NCBI GenBank assembly: GCA_039881145.1
Contig: JAYKKI010000004.1
Coordinates: forward strand, 47,081,501-47,145,500
Reading direction: 5' to 3'
Source of the DNA: Druceiella hillmani
Taxonomy: Eukaryota > Arthropoda > Insecta > Lepidoptera > Hepialidae
DNA length: 64,000 nucleotides
The notes under the pieces: model-generated
Seen by the model: only the letters and a program-made list of their open reading frames with translations
Database searches by the model: none
Told to the model about the DNA's origin: nothing
Position numbers and translations under genes: made by a program
Part shown: positions 11,041 through 22,706 of the stretch, piece by piece
How positions within the stretch are numbered: position 1 is the stretch's first letter
Layout: the number at the start of each line of letters is the position of its first letter

Positions 11041-14000
11041 CTGAAAAAGGTTTCATTATAAATCTTATTGTAGTGTCTGTTTTATTGTCAGTCACTTGTT
11101 TTTTTTTCTACAATAAATGAAAACACCGATCAACTCAACTCTTCGCTTGTAACACTTTCTAATAAAATGGATTTGCGGGACGAACAATGCCAAAGTTATA
11201 ATTTAATTCGATTTAAATTCGGTTATCTCTTTATTTATACCTTCATTTTACCGAAGACTGGCCTCTGCCACCTAAACTGCGTGTTGCATAATTGTCTATG
11301 TAAGTAATATTTATGATTATTTTCATTACTTTGAGTAAAATATACACATCTTCAATGACGTCACATTAAACTATCTCATATAAAAATAAAGTGTAAGCAA
11401 AACATACCTTACAGTGGTGACCATTTACAGTTCGGGAATGTTCGAGAATTTTATCGAAGTTAACATCTGTTAACAATTTGAATTCATCGAATAAACTTTA
11501 AGTTATTGGTTGATTCACTTCAAAAAATACACACATATAAAGCCGTATGCGTGCAGTAGAAGACGGCTGTCGTATTATTGCCGTTGCTATGGTGATGTTA
11601 TATTTGACGTGTTGTAAATACCTTTCTTGATTCAAGAAATTATTTTTAATTGTGTTATTAAAAAGCAAAGGAGGAAACCGATATGGCTTATTAGACGTGC
11701 TTTAATAAACACTCATCTAGTTTTATGTCTCCTTATTTTATGATCTAGACATGTCTTCATTGGTCGTCGAAGTTTTGATTTCTTACTCTCTTTTGCATGT
11801 ATACCTTGTGTATCAGTATTTTCCTATCCGTGCGTTTATCATGGCCAAATCATCTCACCATTTATTTATTTATATCTATTATCACATTTTCTTTGAGGTA
11901 AACATTTTCTAAAAATCGGCATTTTTAGGATTAATTAGCCAATCAAATGATTCTAGGCAAAAACGAGACGCTTATAGTTTTGTCATGTCTTTAGATAGAT
12001 TGTGATGAAATTTTATGGGACGACGTAGTTAAGTAAGGGTCAAAAAAATATTTTCAAATTTTTTTTAAATTTCCCCATATTGAGCTCGTGAATCTTTTTT
12101 TTACGGACTGGCTAAAGTGGTATATTATCGAAGAAGTCTGTTAAAATGCAATCGAATATCTCTGTATCCTACGTGATACGGTTCTGTTTTATGAGATATA
12201 TGTCTCCAAAACGTTTTGCAGTGAAAAATAATGTCAATGTTGTAAATAGTTTAATGATCTGCTGTAAAAGTTTCCTACACACTGAGGTGCATTGTGTAGG
12301 AAACTTTCGCTCAAGTTCTGCTCGTATTTCACGTTCATGTTTGTAAGTTCATCTAAACGTTTCCTCATATGTCTCACAGTGATCTCATTCAACCATCTCA
12401 TTTTAATCGAGTTAACTTCACTTTCATACTCTCATTATACAACACTAACTTCTGTACAAGATTCTGTTATCAACATCCAGAAACATTTGTATCTAACGGA
12501 GTTTTAACAGGAATATTTTTATGTCCAATTTTCAATGAACCGTCAACCGCATTATACTAAATAAGCATAATATGTTCATATAAAATAAACTAAAAATATA
12601 GCCCCAGTAGCGCGACATAATAGATCGTGCGATCTCTATTATGAAAGAGAAAAAAACCTGTCAAGTGCTAGTGGAACTCGCACTACGAGGGTTCCGTACA
12701 CATTTGGGCATTAAAAACATTTCATGGTATATAATATTTCTATTCAAATATTTACAAAAGTTTAAATTTTTAGAACAAAAAGTATATTGCCTACTATATC
12801 TTCCACAGGTGCATATTTAAACAAATATTTTTTTATGTGATATGACTGCAAATTAACGATTTTCAGATTGTTCGATTCGATATAGGGAAATCGTTAATTT
12901 TTACAAATTAACGATTTTTTTTCCAAATTAACGATTCTTTAATTGTGCTGTGAGACCTTGCTTCTTGCCAAATTTCATGATTCTAGGTCAACGGGAAGTA
13001 CGCTATAGGTTTTGATTTATTTGCGGGTGTCAAAATATGCGGCATTCAGACTGTATTTTTAAGGTTCTTCTCGATTGCGTTGACTTACACACTTCATTTT
13101 TTTAAAAGCTCTAAGGGACCGCAGACCAATGTGTTTGAATTTTAATTTCAACTTGATACCTCCACACGTTTCCGAGAAAAAGGATCTTCACAGACTGACA
13201 GACGGACAACGGGATATGGGTTCCTTTTTTTCCTTTTGAGATGCGGAGAACCCTAAATAAGTCAAAGAATCGAGGTGTATAAAAGAGATAGTCGTATTGA
13301 AGTTGTGATAGATAATTACATAATCTTTAGAGGGGCACTCTTATAGCGCTAATAACGTGTCTATATTTATCAGCTCCATCTGGTGATAAATTAATAAACT
13401 TTTGGTTACATTGCTATAATTTTTACGTGTGATGTCCCTATTGCAAGATGCTATCAGCGCCATGTGATGATAAATTAATAAACGTTTAATTACATTGCTG
13501 TCATTTGCAATTAATCAAAATTTTTTATAACGCTTAGTAGAATTGTATAGATGCATATTAATAATTCTTAAAAACACTATAGTGTTTGGTTTTTGTTTCT
13601 GTACTTCAAGAACTCAGCCTCAAGCAACGTCTATCGACACTCGTTCAGATACGGATTCTTAAAATTTTTGAGAATGAGATTTGTGACGTGTCACGCGTGG
13701 AGATAGTAGCTCCATAGAGCGCATTGTTGTGCAGGGAAAGGTAGAAGGCACTAGACCACGTGGGAGGTTGTCGATACGGTAGACAGACCAGGTCAAGTCT
13801 GCTGTAGGTGGTCTCCTGTATGAGTGCAACAGGGCGACGACAAATAGGGATAGATGGAGAGGTATCGTGGGGCGAGTAACAATGGCCATAACAACGAGTA
13901 ACAATGGCCATAACATATTCTGACCACGACCGCTTTGTCAAGATCGAAACGACGGACAAGTTTAGTTTTTGGAAAATCGAATCTTATACTCGTAAGATAA

Positions 14001-17000
14001 TTAATTTACATCCCTGTTTTGACGTTTATTACGTTTTCTGTCGATAAAATACTAATATTGACAGACATGTAACCGGAAGTTCTAATTTTGTCGTTTTCAA
14101 GCAAATTCTAAAATATTGATATTGACAAACATGTAACCGGAAGTTTTATTTTTTGTCGTTTTCAAGCAAATTCTAAAATACTGATATTGACAAACGTGTA
14201 AGTAGAAGTTCTATTTTTTGTTATTTTCAACCAAATTCTATGTTTCTCACACGGTCCCTATGAACATAACTTCATTGGTGCATACGAGTATAGCGCTGAT
14301 CGTAGAAATTGTTGCGTTCATAAAACGGATGTTTGAAAAACAAATTTTGATGTCTAAGAAAAAGAGCAATGTTCATTTTGTTTTATTTATTTGTTTTACT
14401 TTATTGTGCGTTATGAGCACAATGGATATTTTCCAAGAGTTGAAGGTTTAGAAATCGGTTGTTGTAGAATGTGATTGATAACGCTTGCAATAAACTCGCG
14501 GTCGAAGCGGGATGTTTGTTATCGAGTATTCTTATTGTAAAACTGGCTGCGACCAGGTGTTTCAGCAATAGATGTTATTTTCGTATATTTAATTTAATTT
14601 TAACCAAAATTCAATTAAAAGATATTTCGTATATTTTTTAGGGTTCCGGGCCAAACTATGCATAGTTTCGCCATTTCCGCTTTCGTGCGTATGTCATAGC
14701 CATTTAGCTAGTAGACTCTTAGTGCTGTAACGCGGAAATTGGCATAATTATGTATATTTATATAGTCACAAAGTTGTAGACAAAAATTTAAAAAGTTTAA
14801 AAAACATTTATAGCACCCCGCTGCATGTAAAGTGAGGTTGTTTTTTTTATTCGCGTATCCAATTTTGTGGGGTGTCGGGGGAAAGGTATTTCAAAAATAT
14901 TGGGGGAATGCCGTGAATACTTCTCCGATAAAGCGGTCCGTTTGCTAAATGTTAAGCGGTAATTTTTTCTCCATTATTTTTAAATATACGTGCAATAAAC
15001 TGCAAAAAAACTTTATATTTTAAAGTGTATATTTATTTATTAATTCGTTAATTACAGAAGCCTGGGTCATGCGGAGTAAGGTCTCCACCCGAATGGGAGT
15101 ATTTAAACAAATGGCGTCTCTTTAGTAAAAATGGCGAAATAGTTCATTTTATGCGTATTATTTTGATGACAAAATAAAGCTTCATATGGCCATATTTTCT
15201 ATTAGACTATGAAATTATTAATTACACAGAAGGTTACCCTTAAATTAGAAGCGATACATTTCGCGGCATCCCTTTAAATATTTTAATAGGCACCCCTTAA
15301 ATGTTCGGACGGAACCAGCAAGTGTAATTTCTACTGTATTTAACACATTTGTTCCGTAGCCAAATAGAAAAAACGGAGCCCTTATAATTTGATCCTGTTC
15401 GTCTGTCTGCCTGTCCGTTATTCGGTCAGTATGGCACAATTATTTTACTTTGAAATTAGGATGGCAAGTGTCTTCGATGAACCTTCGATAGTGGAATTAT
15501 GAAAAAAAATAATATTAGGTGTGGTCGAGTGCCTACATGTAACTGAGAGATGAAAAAAATCTAGTGCACATAGGGGTGTATCATTAATAGGGTATCGTTA
15601 AATAGGTCTTAAAAAATCGTATAGAGATAATTTTTATTTTATTTAAGTCAATAGTCTTAAAAAGTATCCCCACCCCTTCTAACTTTTCAACTAATGTGTG
15701 TAAAATTATGGAAAAAATATGGTACTAGAACTTAAGAAAAAACTTTCAACGAAAATTGATTTGAATAAGATACGTTGTGTAGTTTATGAAATATGGGTTA
15801 TTTTCGGTACCGACCGCAGCAATAACTTTGTTTTTCACAGTGTCTTTGAGAAACACGAACTTATAAGTTTAATATTCTTTGGTGCAACGGAACACTTCGT
15901 GCGCGAGTTCGACTCGCACTTGACCGATTTTTTAATTTACAATGTATTAAAAAATAAAACCCGCCAATTGAGTATCGGAGTAAGGTGTTTTTTGTGTAAT
16001 GTCATATTTTGCAAAATTTCATGCACATCGGTCCAAAGCTGTAGTAACTGTGTAGCCGTTATATGGTTCAATGGTTACATTTAACGTATACGTTCAAAAT
16101 AAATATTACACCTGTACTTTCAATATGCATTAACTTACATTAGACGAATTTATAGCTACTTGAGCAATCAGCACTGTCAGTTAACCAAAATGCTACGTAA
16201 GAGAATTTAGTTTTGTGGAAAATTGCCAAATGATGACTAAGAGAAATTGCGAGGAATTAATTTTTACAATACATTTATATTAACGAATAATTTAAGTAAA
16301 TTAATGTAGATGGGGATAGTATGGGACATAAGGAAAGAGCAAGGGATGGAGAAAAGAAAGAAGCAACTTTCTCAGAAGTATTTTGAAAATATAAATCGTC
16401 GAGGCCTTTCGAATACCAATATAAAATTCGCTCCAAAATTTGACAGCGTGTACAGTGAATGAACACTCATAGTACTCGGTACGATGTTTAGGAAGTGAGG
16501 AGAAGAGTGTGGAGCGATTCAGAACCTAATCACGCCATGTACACTTACAACTTTAAATCTAGAATTAACTTAAGACAGATTAGAAGGATTTATCAAAATA
16601 TTGATTAATTTTTCTATGCATTTCGCAACATGCAGTTTTCTTGCAACCTTGGTGCAGTTTAAATCGCATTAGAAAATAATATTAATAAAAATACTGGTGT
16701 ATGCTTATGACCACACGATGGAAACTGAAATAAAAAATACGATAACATACGCGTATTATATTAAATTAGTCTCAAATAAAATATTAAATACTAACTGTGT
16801 GCACTGAAATATTACAATATTGTTACAATAAATATACAATAACATACGCATATTATCTTTATCTTAGCACTCCGTGCTAGACAGTGAACTCGCTTGACGG
16901 TGCCGAAGGGATCAGAGTTTACCCGAACAGTGAACTCTCTTGACTTATGCCGAAGGGAGCCGAGTTTACTCGATTCAGCGTCACCGACCCGAGTGTGACG

Positions 17001-20000
17001 TCTCATTTCCGTTCACTGTTCAGAGAAAGTACGCAGGGTGCGCCTAAAGAAGTTTTCACTTCAAAAACGTCAGATCAAATAGCAAGTATTAAATTAATGT
17101 AAATCGGTTACGAATAGTAAGATGGAATTAAACCTTGAACGTGCTCTCCATCTCTCTTCTCCCAGTGTTTCTTGATGTCGCGAGTTGAAGGATCGTTGAC
17201 GGCATACTCGTAGGCGTATTCCGGACGAGCCTGTATATCATAATTTAAGTTGTCAATATTTTTTGACATACAGCTGATATACAAATGAATATTGATAAAT
17301 GGTTAAATTTCAAGAAATACTTTGTTCTCAAGTAACTTTAATTCATGCTTGAAATGGTTAGAAAATCGACTCTTTATCACAATTCCATTGTTTATGCTAG
17401 TAGCTTATGTTTTCTTATTGGTTGATATGCCAGTAACTTATGTTTTCTTACTGAGTGATATGCTAGTAACTTAGGTTTTCTTATTGGGTGATATGCTAGT
17501 AGATTATGTTTTCTTACTGGGTGATATGCTAGTAACTTATGTTTTCTTACTGGGTGATATGCTAGTGTAACTCATGTTTTCTTTCTGGGTGATATGCTAA
17601 TAACTTATGATTTCTTTCTGGGTGATATGCTAGTAGCTTTGTTTTCTTTCTGGGTAATATGCTAGTAACTTATGTGTTCTTATTGGATGATATACTTGTA
17701 ACTTATGTTTTTTTACTGGGTGATATGCTAGTAACTCATGTTTTCTTTCTGACTGATATGCTAATAACTTACGTTTTCTTTCTGGCTGATATGCTAGTAG
17801 CTTTATTTTCTTTCTGGGTAATATGCTAGTAATTTATGTTTTCTTACTGGGTGATATGCTAATAACTAATGTTTTCTTTCGGGGTGATATGCTAGTAACT
17901 CATGTTTTTTTTCTGGGTGGTATGCTTATAACTTATGTTATCTTTCTGTTCTGATATGCTAGTAGCTTTGTTTTCTTTTTGGGTAATATGCTAGTAACTT
18001 ATGTTTTATTATTGGGTGATACGCTAGTTAGTAGCTTATGTTTTCTTACTGGGTGATGTGCTAATAGCTTACGTATTCTTACTGCTTGCATTCTTACTAG
18101 ATATAGCAAGAATAGACTTAAGGTTTATCTATTTTATTATTGAGAATATGTATGAATTTATTTTGAGCACTTCCAATTACATAAATAAATCAACTCTGAC
18201 ATAAAGTCAAGACATGTTTTTTAAAAAAGACCAAAGCAATTTTAGATCTTTCCTTCCAATGTATTATCACGTTTCAGTAAGATTCTTGGTTTTTTGTAAA
18301 TAAATTTGATTCTATTAGTTTTTTTAATTTTTTTTGGTCTGTGACATGATATAGTGATTAAGAGCGAGCAGTTTTAGGCAAATTTGAGATATGAGTGATT
18401 ATTATAATTAAGAGGCTGATTCCGGGGGAATTCCGAAATTTCAGTGGTCGGTAAACCTATCTTCAATTTATAAGCTTACAAAATATCAGAAGACACCCAT
18501 TTGAATTCTTTCCGCTACAAACTTAACTTCTAGCGGAAGAATCGCCCAGATGAATTAATGAGCAACGTCAATCAAGAATATATCGATACATTGATCGGAA
18601 ATAGTAATATCATCTTATAGTAAGAGTAACATTTTCTTTCACTTACATCCTCTTCAGTCGTGACGAGCTGCACTGCTGCACTTTTCTTGGCTACCTGTGA
18701 TCTGTCGCCCTTGTTAAGAGGGATTATAACAAGTAGACAAATCTGAAAATGTTACGTTGCTTTAATAATTAAGAAGTAAAAGGTGTCTGCAACAGAAAGA
18801 ACCACTGATTGAAATGCTCGGTTTATAGTTTAAATTATGAGAAAAATATTTTTTCATTGTTTCTATTAGCAGTTCCAGCGTTTATATTTCCAATAAATAT
18901 TTTGCCTTGTTCATGGCTCGATGCCATTGCGTTGAAAAAGTTATTTTTAAAATTAAAATATTATATATATAAAAAAAAAACAAAAATAAAAGAATTTATC
19001 TATTAATTAAGCAAATCTTAGAATTTATTGTTTAAGTACAGGATATTTGCAATATTGACTATAAAATAGATAGAGTAACGTAATATATAAGATAAACATG
19101 GTAGCATATTAGGTCTAAAATCTTCTTCGAAAGTCTTCCAAATTGTTATTTTTAGGTCACTCAAAATAAAAAATAACATAATATATAAAATAAACATTGT
19201 AGCATAATAGATCTAAAATCTTTTTGAACGTTTCCCAAATCGTTAATTTTAGTTTTTCAAAATAAAAAATAACGTAATATATAAGATAAACATCATCATC
19301 ATCATCATATCATCATCATCATCATCATCATATATATTAATACGCTAAGGTTAAGATGTTACACTCCCTTTTTAGAAAAAACCTCACAACTAATGCACAT
19401 AAATTATATATCATTTTATAGATAATTGCTTGCTCTACCGGCATCCACAACTAAAAAATGTATTATTGCTATTGTTTTTGCAAATTAATTAATTATTAAA
19501 ATTATATACAGAAAACAGCAATGCTGCCATCTAACGGCTCAACGTCAATATGATTGACGGTCGGTAAATTTTTTGTTTAATTTCAAATTCACTCACGTAT
19601 AAATAAAGTGGCGCTTTAGCTTAATGCTTTTGATACTTGTGCCTCTATATGTCAATTTTAGTAAAATATTTGTTTGATCTGTCATCTGAGCTTCATAATG
19701 GAATAAAAACGTAATAAGCAGTGTGCAAAATTAGAAATGAATTGAATACCTGCAATCAATTTTGATTTATTAAATTGAGTTGAATAATTTATAATGCGAA
19801 GACTTCGCACGGGTCACGCTAGTTACAGCTTAATAGGTCTAAAATCTTCTTTGAAAGTCTCCCAAGTCGTTTTTATTAGGTCACTCAAAAAAAAAGAGAA
19901 CCCTTACAGAAGGAGTTCCCAACCAGGGGGGCATAGAGAGATGTCAAGGGGGGCGGAAAGCGTTTGCATTTTAGAAAGAAAAAACAAAAAAATATACAAA

Positions 20001-22277
20001 CAACATTAACAAATAACATTACACTGTAATGTTTAATTTACATGTATAAAATTAATGAAATTAAATATCATATTCACTATTATTACCACAAACTTGCGAA
20101 AAATTTGACGTTTTGGCGTACATTTTTTGTTGAGAAATCAGTTTGAGTGTGTAAAATTATTGTGTCTCACTGTTAAAAGGTAAGTTTGTGTATTTACAAA
20201 CTTCAGTTACCATTTTTATTAATTTACTAAATCAAAGGGTGGGGGGGCATGAAAATATAATTTATAGTCCGGGAGCCTCAACAAAAAAAAGGTTGGGAGA
20301 CCCTGCCTTACGGGATTACTTGGTTGGCCGCCCGCCTGTGGAAGTCTTTTTACTTATAAATAACTTGGGACATCTAATTGTTATCAATATCCTGTAATGA
20401 AGCTGATCTTACATCGCTGTAAAACTTCTGGTTTTTTGGAAAAAAAATACGATCCTATAAAACGTACTTTTTTTATTTATATAATACTCTTATTTACGGG
20501 TCGTCAAAATCTATAAGGTACTTCCGGTCGATCCACAACTTTTAAAGGCAGTATAACGGGAAGTCTTACGGCATGTGTAAAGGAGAAAACACAAAAAATC
20601 AATGATTAATTCGATTTTTAGAAGTACTTTATTTTTACGCCTATGAAAGATATAGTACGCAATATATTCACCGTTGTGAAAAATTAATATTTATAAATAG
20701 TTTAATTAGAAATATTGTGTATCCTCAAATATTTATAAATGCCTAAATGTGTACGGAACCCTCGTAGTGCGAGTTCTGTTTGTAATTGACAGGTATTTTT
20801 AAATGATAAAAGCATTTGTTCTCAAAATTAATGAAAATATTAATTTGCCCTTAATGATTACACATGGCCAGGTAAATAAAATCAGCGCTCCTCTGTTGGC
20901 ATATACAGGTACCATTTGAAGTAAAATTGTATGTCATTTTGGACATAATTTTCGACTTTGAACCAAGGAACTAGATATTATTTGTAAATTTGAAAACTCT
21001 ATTCAATTTCTTTTCCGAGTTAGAAACCTCCTTCTAATATAGACAGACGGACAACGTTTCCACAGCTACAGTAATAATTCCATTTTGGGCGTAGAACTCT
21101 TATACGAGTAATGACATCAACTTACTTCCAACGTGTTTTTTTAAATTTTAAATAAATTCAGGGCTGCAAGTGCCCCCTCACTTACAGCGGTTACATCTAA
21201 CCGTGCTCAGAACAAAAGCCAAGCCCGAATGTACCTGATTTTATTTAATTTTTTTTAAACTTGTTTATTATAAGTATCAAGTTTAGTTTTCAGTAAGCGT
21301 CCCTCGTAAATTGTGCTTTCAACTTCATTACAATTGGTTCAATTTAAGTACACGAATGAAGGAAATAGGCATTCCATATCTAGCACCCCATCGGTTAGTT
21401 ATGTTGTTGTGTTATCATATAATTAAGGGTGAGTTTTTCTTGTTACATAGCTAACGTTGTAAAAAAAAATGTTTATTCAGATTCATAATATGTTACGCAA
21501 TTTCCGACACGTAATATGAATTCATTCGTTGCACGTCTTATTAATGCGAAACAGAAGCCAAGTATAGCTTAAAAAATCTGTTAGCACGAGCGGAACTCGT
21601 ACTATGAGGGTTCCGTACACATTTCGGCATTTATAAACATTTAATAGAACTATTATTTCTATTAAATTATTTACAAAATTTCGATTTTTTTGAATGAAAA
21701 TATATTGTCTACTATATCTTTCGCATGTACTTAAAAAAATTATATGACATAACTGCAAATTAACGACCTTGCTTTTTGCTAAGTTTCATGATTGTAGGTC
21801 AACGGAAAATACCTATAGGTTTTGGTTTACTTGCTATGCGGCATAAATGACCGTATTTTTAGGGTTCTTCTTTATTGCATTGACTTAAAAGCTTGATTTT
21901 TGACAGTGCCAAGGGAACGTAGGCCTAAGTATTTGAAATTAATTTCAACTTGATACCTTCACTTCGTTGTCCATCTGTCGTCTTGGCAGACTGACAGATG
22001 GACAACGAAGTGATCCAATAAGGATATTCCTTTTTTTCCTTTTGAGGTACAGGGCCCTAAAAAGAAAGGTTTTAAAAAGGCTCCTCCAGTGTGCGAGTCC
22101 AAGTTCGTATGACGGTAATGTTGATTTATGCTTCCAACTGTTTTCTCCGGGGTTTGTTTCCATTCTTGACAAGCCAAAAAATAACGTTTTTCTTTGTTGA
22201 TAATGCTACGTTTTTGAAAAATAACTTAAGAAAATAACGTAATTTATAGTTACCATGTACAAGTGATGAGACGCCAT
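10754..22277 (-). CDS. Cuticular protein gene A, RR-2 family (four exons, 167 aa)
   Basis: This gene encodes a secreted chitin-binding structural protein of the cuticle, with an RR-2 Rebers-Riddiford (Chitin_bind_4) domain. Coding exons are 22254-22277, 18647-18742, 17134-17230 and 10754-11040; all junctions are GT-AG. The protein starts MASHHLYM, then ICLLVIIPL gives a hydrophobic signal segment. A Lys/Gln-rich linker follows. The RR-2 domain covers about residues 41-100: PEYAYEYAVNDPSTRD, then RDGEHVQ, GAYSLVEPDE and AIEYTADNDGFKASV. A 65-residue tail without repeats ends in DDNQSKA. The domain is diverged at positions usually fixed: PDG is PDE, and NGFNAVV is DGFKASV. Gene B upstream on the same strand has the same exon plan, so the two are tandem paralogues. 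Intron phases agree (0, 0 and 1). I infer epidermal, moult-timed expression from the family only. Confidence 0.9.
12652..13260 (+). repeat. GGGTTCCGTA family repeat, near full-length plus copy
   Basis: The head is at 12658-12713: cctgtcaagtgctagtggaa, then a gaactcgcac stretch and gagggttccgtacacattt. The tail at 13190-13258 has acagactgacagacggacaa, then tccttttgagatgcggagaa and ccctaaa. About 600 bp, noncoding. It lies in gene A intron 3, in antisense orientation to the gene. Confidence 0.8.
13340..13510 (+). repeat. Direct duplication, ~90 bp
   Basis: The segment around 13370-13430 is repeated at 13450-13510. Both copies contain 'ctatcagc/tatcagct' followed by gatgataaattaataaac and ttacattgct. 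The two copies are slightly diverged. Confidence 0.7.
13600..13960 (+). pseudogene. RTE-like LINE, C-terminal end of ORF2
   Basis: The plus-strand frame gives ERIVVQGKVEGTRPRGRLSI (its start, ser-ile-glu, taken from the adjacent shifted frame), then TDQVKSAVGGLLYECNRATT and NRDRWRGIVGRVT. These match the RTE tail signature 'GKveG.R.RGR...RW.DQi.......a.r...dR..WR.iv'. Only the 3' end is present, with at least one stop and one frameshift. A small duplication of caatggccataacaacgagt lies at its end (13880-13915). The minus-strand frames of 85 and 104 residues over it are shadows. Confidence 0.75.
14040..14240 (+). repeat. Tandem repeat, ~70-bp unit, three copies
   Basis: Three imperfect copies contain atattgacaaacatgtaacc, ggaagtt, and tttgtcgttttcaagcaaat then tctaaaat. 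Period is about 70 bp; the last copy is the most diverged. Confidence 0.8.
15345..15935 (-). repeat. GGGTTCCGTA family repeat, minus copy
   Basis: The minus-strand head is near 15935: aatcggtcaagtgcgagtcg, then aactcgcgcacgaagtgttc. The tail is at 15345-15435: acggacaggcagacagacga, then ataagggctccg and tacggaac. About 590 bp. The 121-residue plus-strand frame at 15719 crosses it and is not a gene. Confidence 0.75.
16878..16980 (+). repeat. 51-bp direct repeat, two copies
   Basis: cagtgaactcgcttgacggt and cagtgaactctcttgactta begin two copies that continue with gccgaaggga and gagtttac. The spacing is about 51 bp. The segment is less AT-rich than its surroundings. Confidence 0.75.
17134..17230 (-). 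CDS. Gene A exon 3 (first half of RR-2 domain)
   Basis: 97 nt, too short to stand out as an ORF. The acceptor is tatacag at 17231-17237 and the donor is CAAG|GTTTAA. It reads ARPEYAYEYAVNDPSTRD, then KKHWEKRDGEHVQ, and ends one base into a Gly codon. The Y-x-Y-x-Y aromatic start and the E-x-R-D-G-D/E block are typical of RR-2 domains. Confidence 0.9.
17396..18085 (+). repeat. 33-bp minisatellite in gene A intron 2, ~21 copies
   Basis: Tandem copies of a 33-bp unit made of tagtaacttatgttttctta followed by ctgggtgatatgc, with point variants (cttactggg, ctttctggg, cttattggg). It fills about half of the 1.4-kb intron. Read on the gene's strand, units of the cttactgg type carry CCAGTAAGAA, a good match to a 5' splice site. 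Confidence 0.95.
18647..18742 (-). CDS. Gene A exon 2 (signal peptide core and linker)
   Basis: 96 nt, phase 0 at both ends. The acceptor is acattttcag and the donor is GAT|GTAAGT. It reads ICLLVIIPLNKGDRSQVAKK then SAAVQLVTTEED. The first eight residues complete the hydrophobic signal segment begun by exon 1. Confidence 0.88.
19289..19331 (+). repeat. (CAT)n microsatellite
   Basis: Two blocks of CAT units are separated by a single tat interruption, about 14 units in total. Confidence 0.95.
19795..19824 (+). mobile_element. Helitron 3' terminus (plus)
   Basis: A tgcgaagacttcgca hairpin is followed by cgggtcacgctag and then T. This is the usual helitron 3' end: a short GC hairpin, then CTRR, inserted before T. 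The body lies to the left and its 5' end was not located. Confidence 0.55.
20480..20805 (-). repeat. GGGTTCCGTA family repeat, truncated minus copy
   Basis: The minus-strand head is near 20800: tacctgtcaattacaaacag, then aactcgcactacgagggttc and cgtacacattt. The body resembles the 196-bp units at 23763-24345 in opposite orientation. The tail is missing. Confidence 0.65.
21578..22062 (+). repeat. GGGTTCCGTA family repeat, plus copy with internal hairpin
   Basis: The head at 21580-21625 is ctgttagcacgagcggaact, then cgtactatgagggttccgta. The tail ends tccttttgaggtacagggcc then ctaaaa at 22036-22062. A perfect 20-bp inverted repeat sits in the tail at 21960-22012. It ends about 190 bp inside intron 1 from exon 1 of gene A. 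Confidence 0.8.
22254..22277 (-). CDS. Gene A exon 1 (start codon, 8 codons)
   Basis: ATG at 22275-22277 starts MASHHLYM, and the donor follows at once as ATG|GTAACT. It was identified because gene B has the same 24-nt first exon (MVSHKCIM, donor GTAAGT), sharing the M-x-S-H-(5 residues)-M frame. A TATA box and initiator lie at the expected distance upstream. Confidence 0.85.
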
Positions 22278-22334
22278 GATTGTGTTTTTTAAATAGTTTA
22301 TTTTTTGTGTGTTGTCTCCTTCAGTATACTCCGC

Positions 22335-22368
22335 ACTGAAAACTGGGGTCGCTTGGAATCTTTTTATA
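22335..22368 (-). promoter_or_regulatory. Gene A core promoter (TATA and initiator)
   Basis: On the minus strand TATAAAAAG (22360-22368) is followed by TCAGT (22335-22339), the arthropod initiator. The distance from the first T of the TATA box to the initiator A is 31 bp. The predicted 5' UTR is about 60 nt. Confidence 0.8.
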
Positions 22369-22706
22369 AGTAAAAGTGCTACCACGCTTCGGTTCTCGTT
22401 GATATTAACTGGTTGAGCGATTCGTTAATTGTTTCAGCTTGTTTCTATTACGTATCCGCGCCGATATAGATTTATGTGGACCTGACTGGTCCGTCAGGTT
22501 TTGACGATTCATCTGTCAGTTAGTAAGTACAGTTTAGTTTATGTTTCGAAATACGTAAACTGTTCTTGTTATATATTTACTAATAAGTTGATGTCGAGTC
22601 TCCTTGTGGACTTATACTATCATTTGGCGTTAGCATAAAATCATTTCGCTCTCTTTTGTTTTCTGTCTGGTGTTGTGTACACATATACACATGAAGATTT
22701 ACACTA

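Larger units (their letters stand above)
11041..17133 (-). other. Gene A intron 3 (6.1 kb), repeat-filled
   Basis: It holds two copies of the GGGTTCCGTA family, an RTE-like LINE end and several small tandem duplications, listed separately. The remaining parts (11100-12640, 14240-15340 and 15940-16870) show no recognisable gene. Confidence 0.75.
18743..22253 (-). other. Gene A intron 1 (3.5 kb)
   Basis: It contains a CAT microsatellite, a Helitron 3' end and two copies of the GGGTTCCGTA family, listed separately. Two similar ~90-bp stretches at 19075-19170 and 19168-19280 (each with ataaaataaacat and aggtctaaaatcttc) look like a local duplication. Nothing coding is seen. Confidence 0.7.

Noticed and set aside
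13645..13959. 104- and 85-residue minus frames
   Set aside because: They are shadows of the RTE-like LINE tail on the plus strand.
17396..18085. CRISPR-like array
   Set aside because: The units are contiguous without unique spacers, and the genome is eukaryotic; it is a minisatellite.
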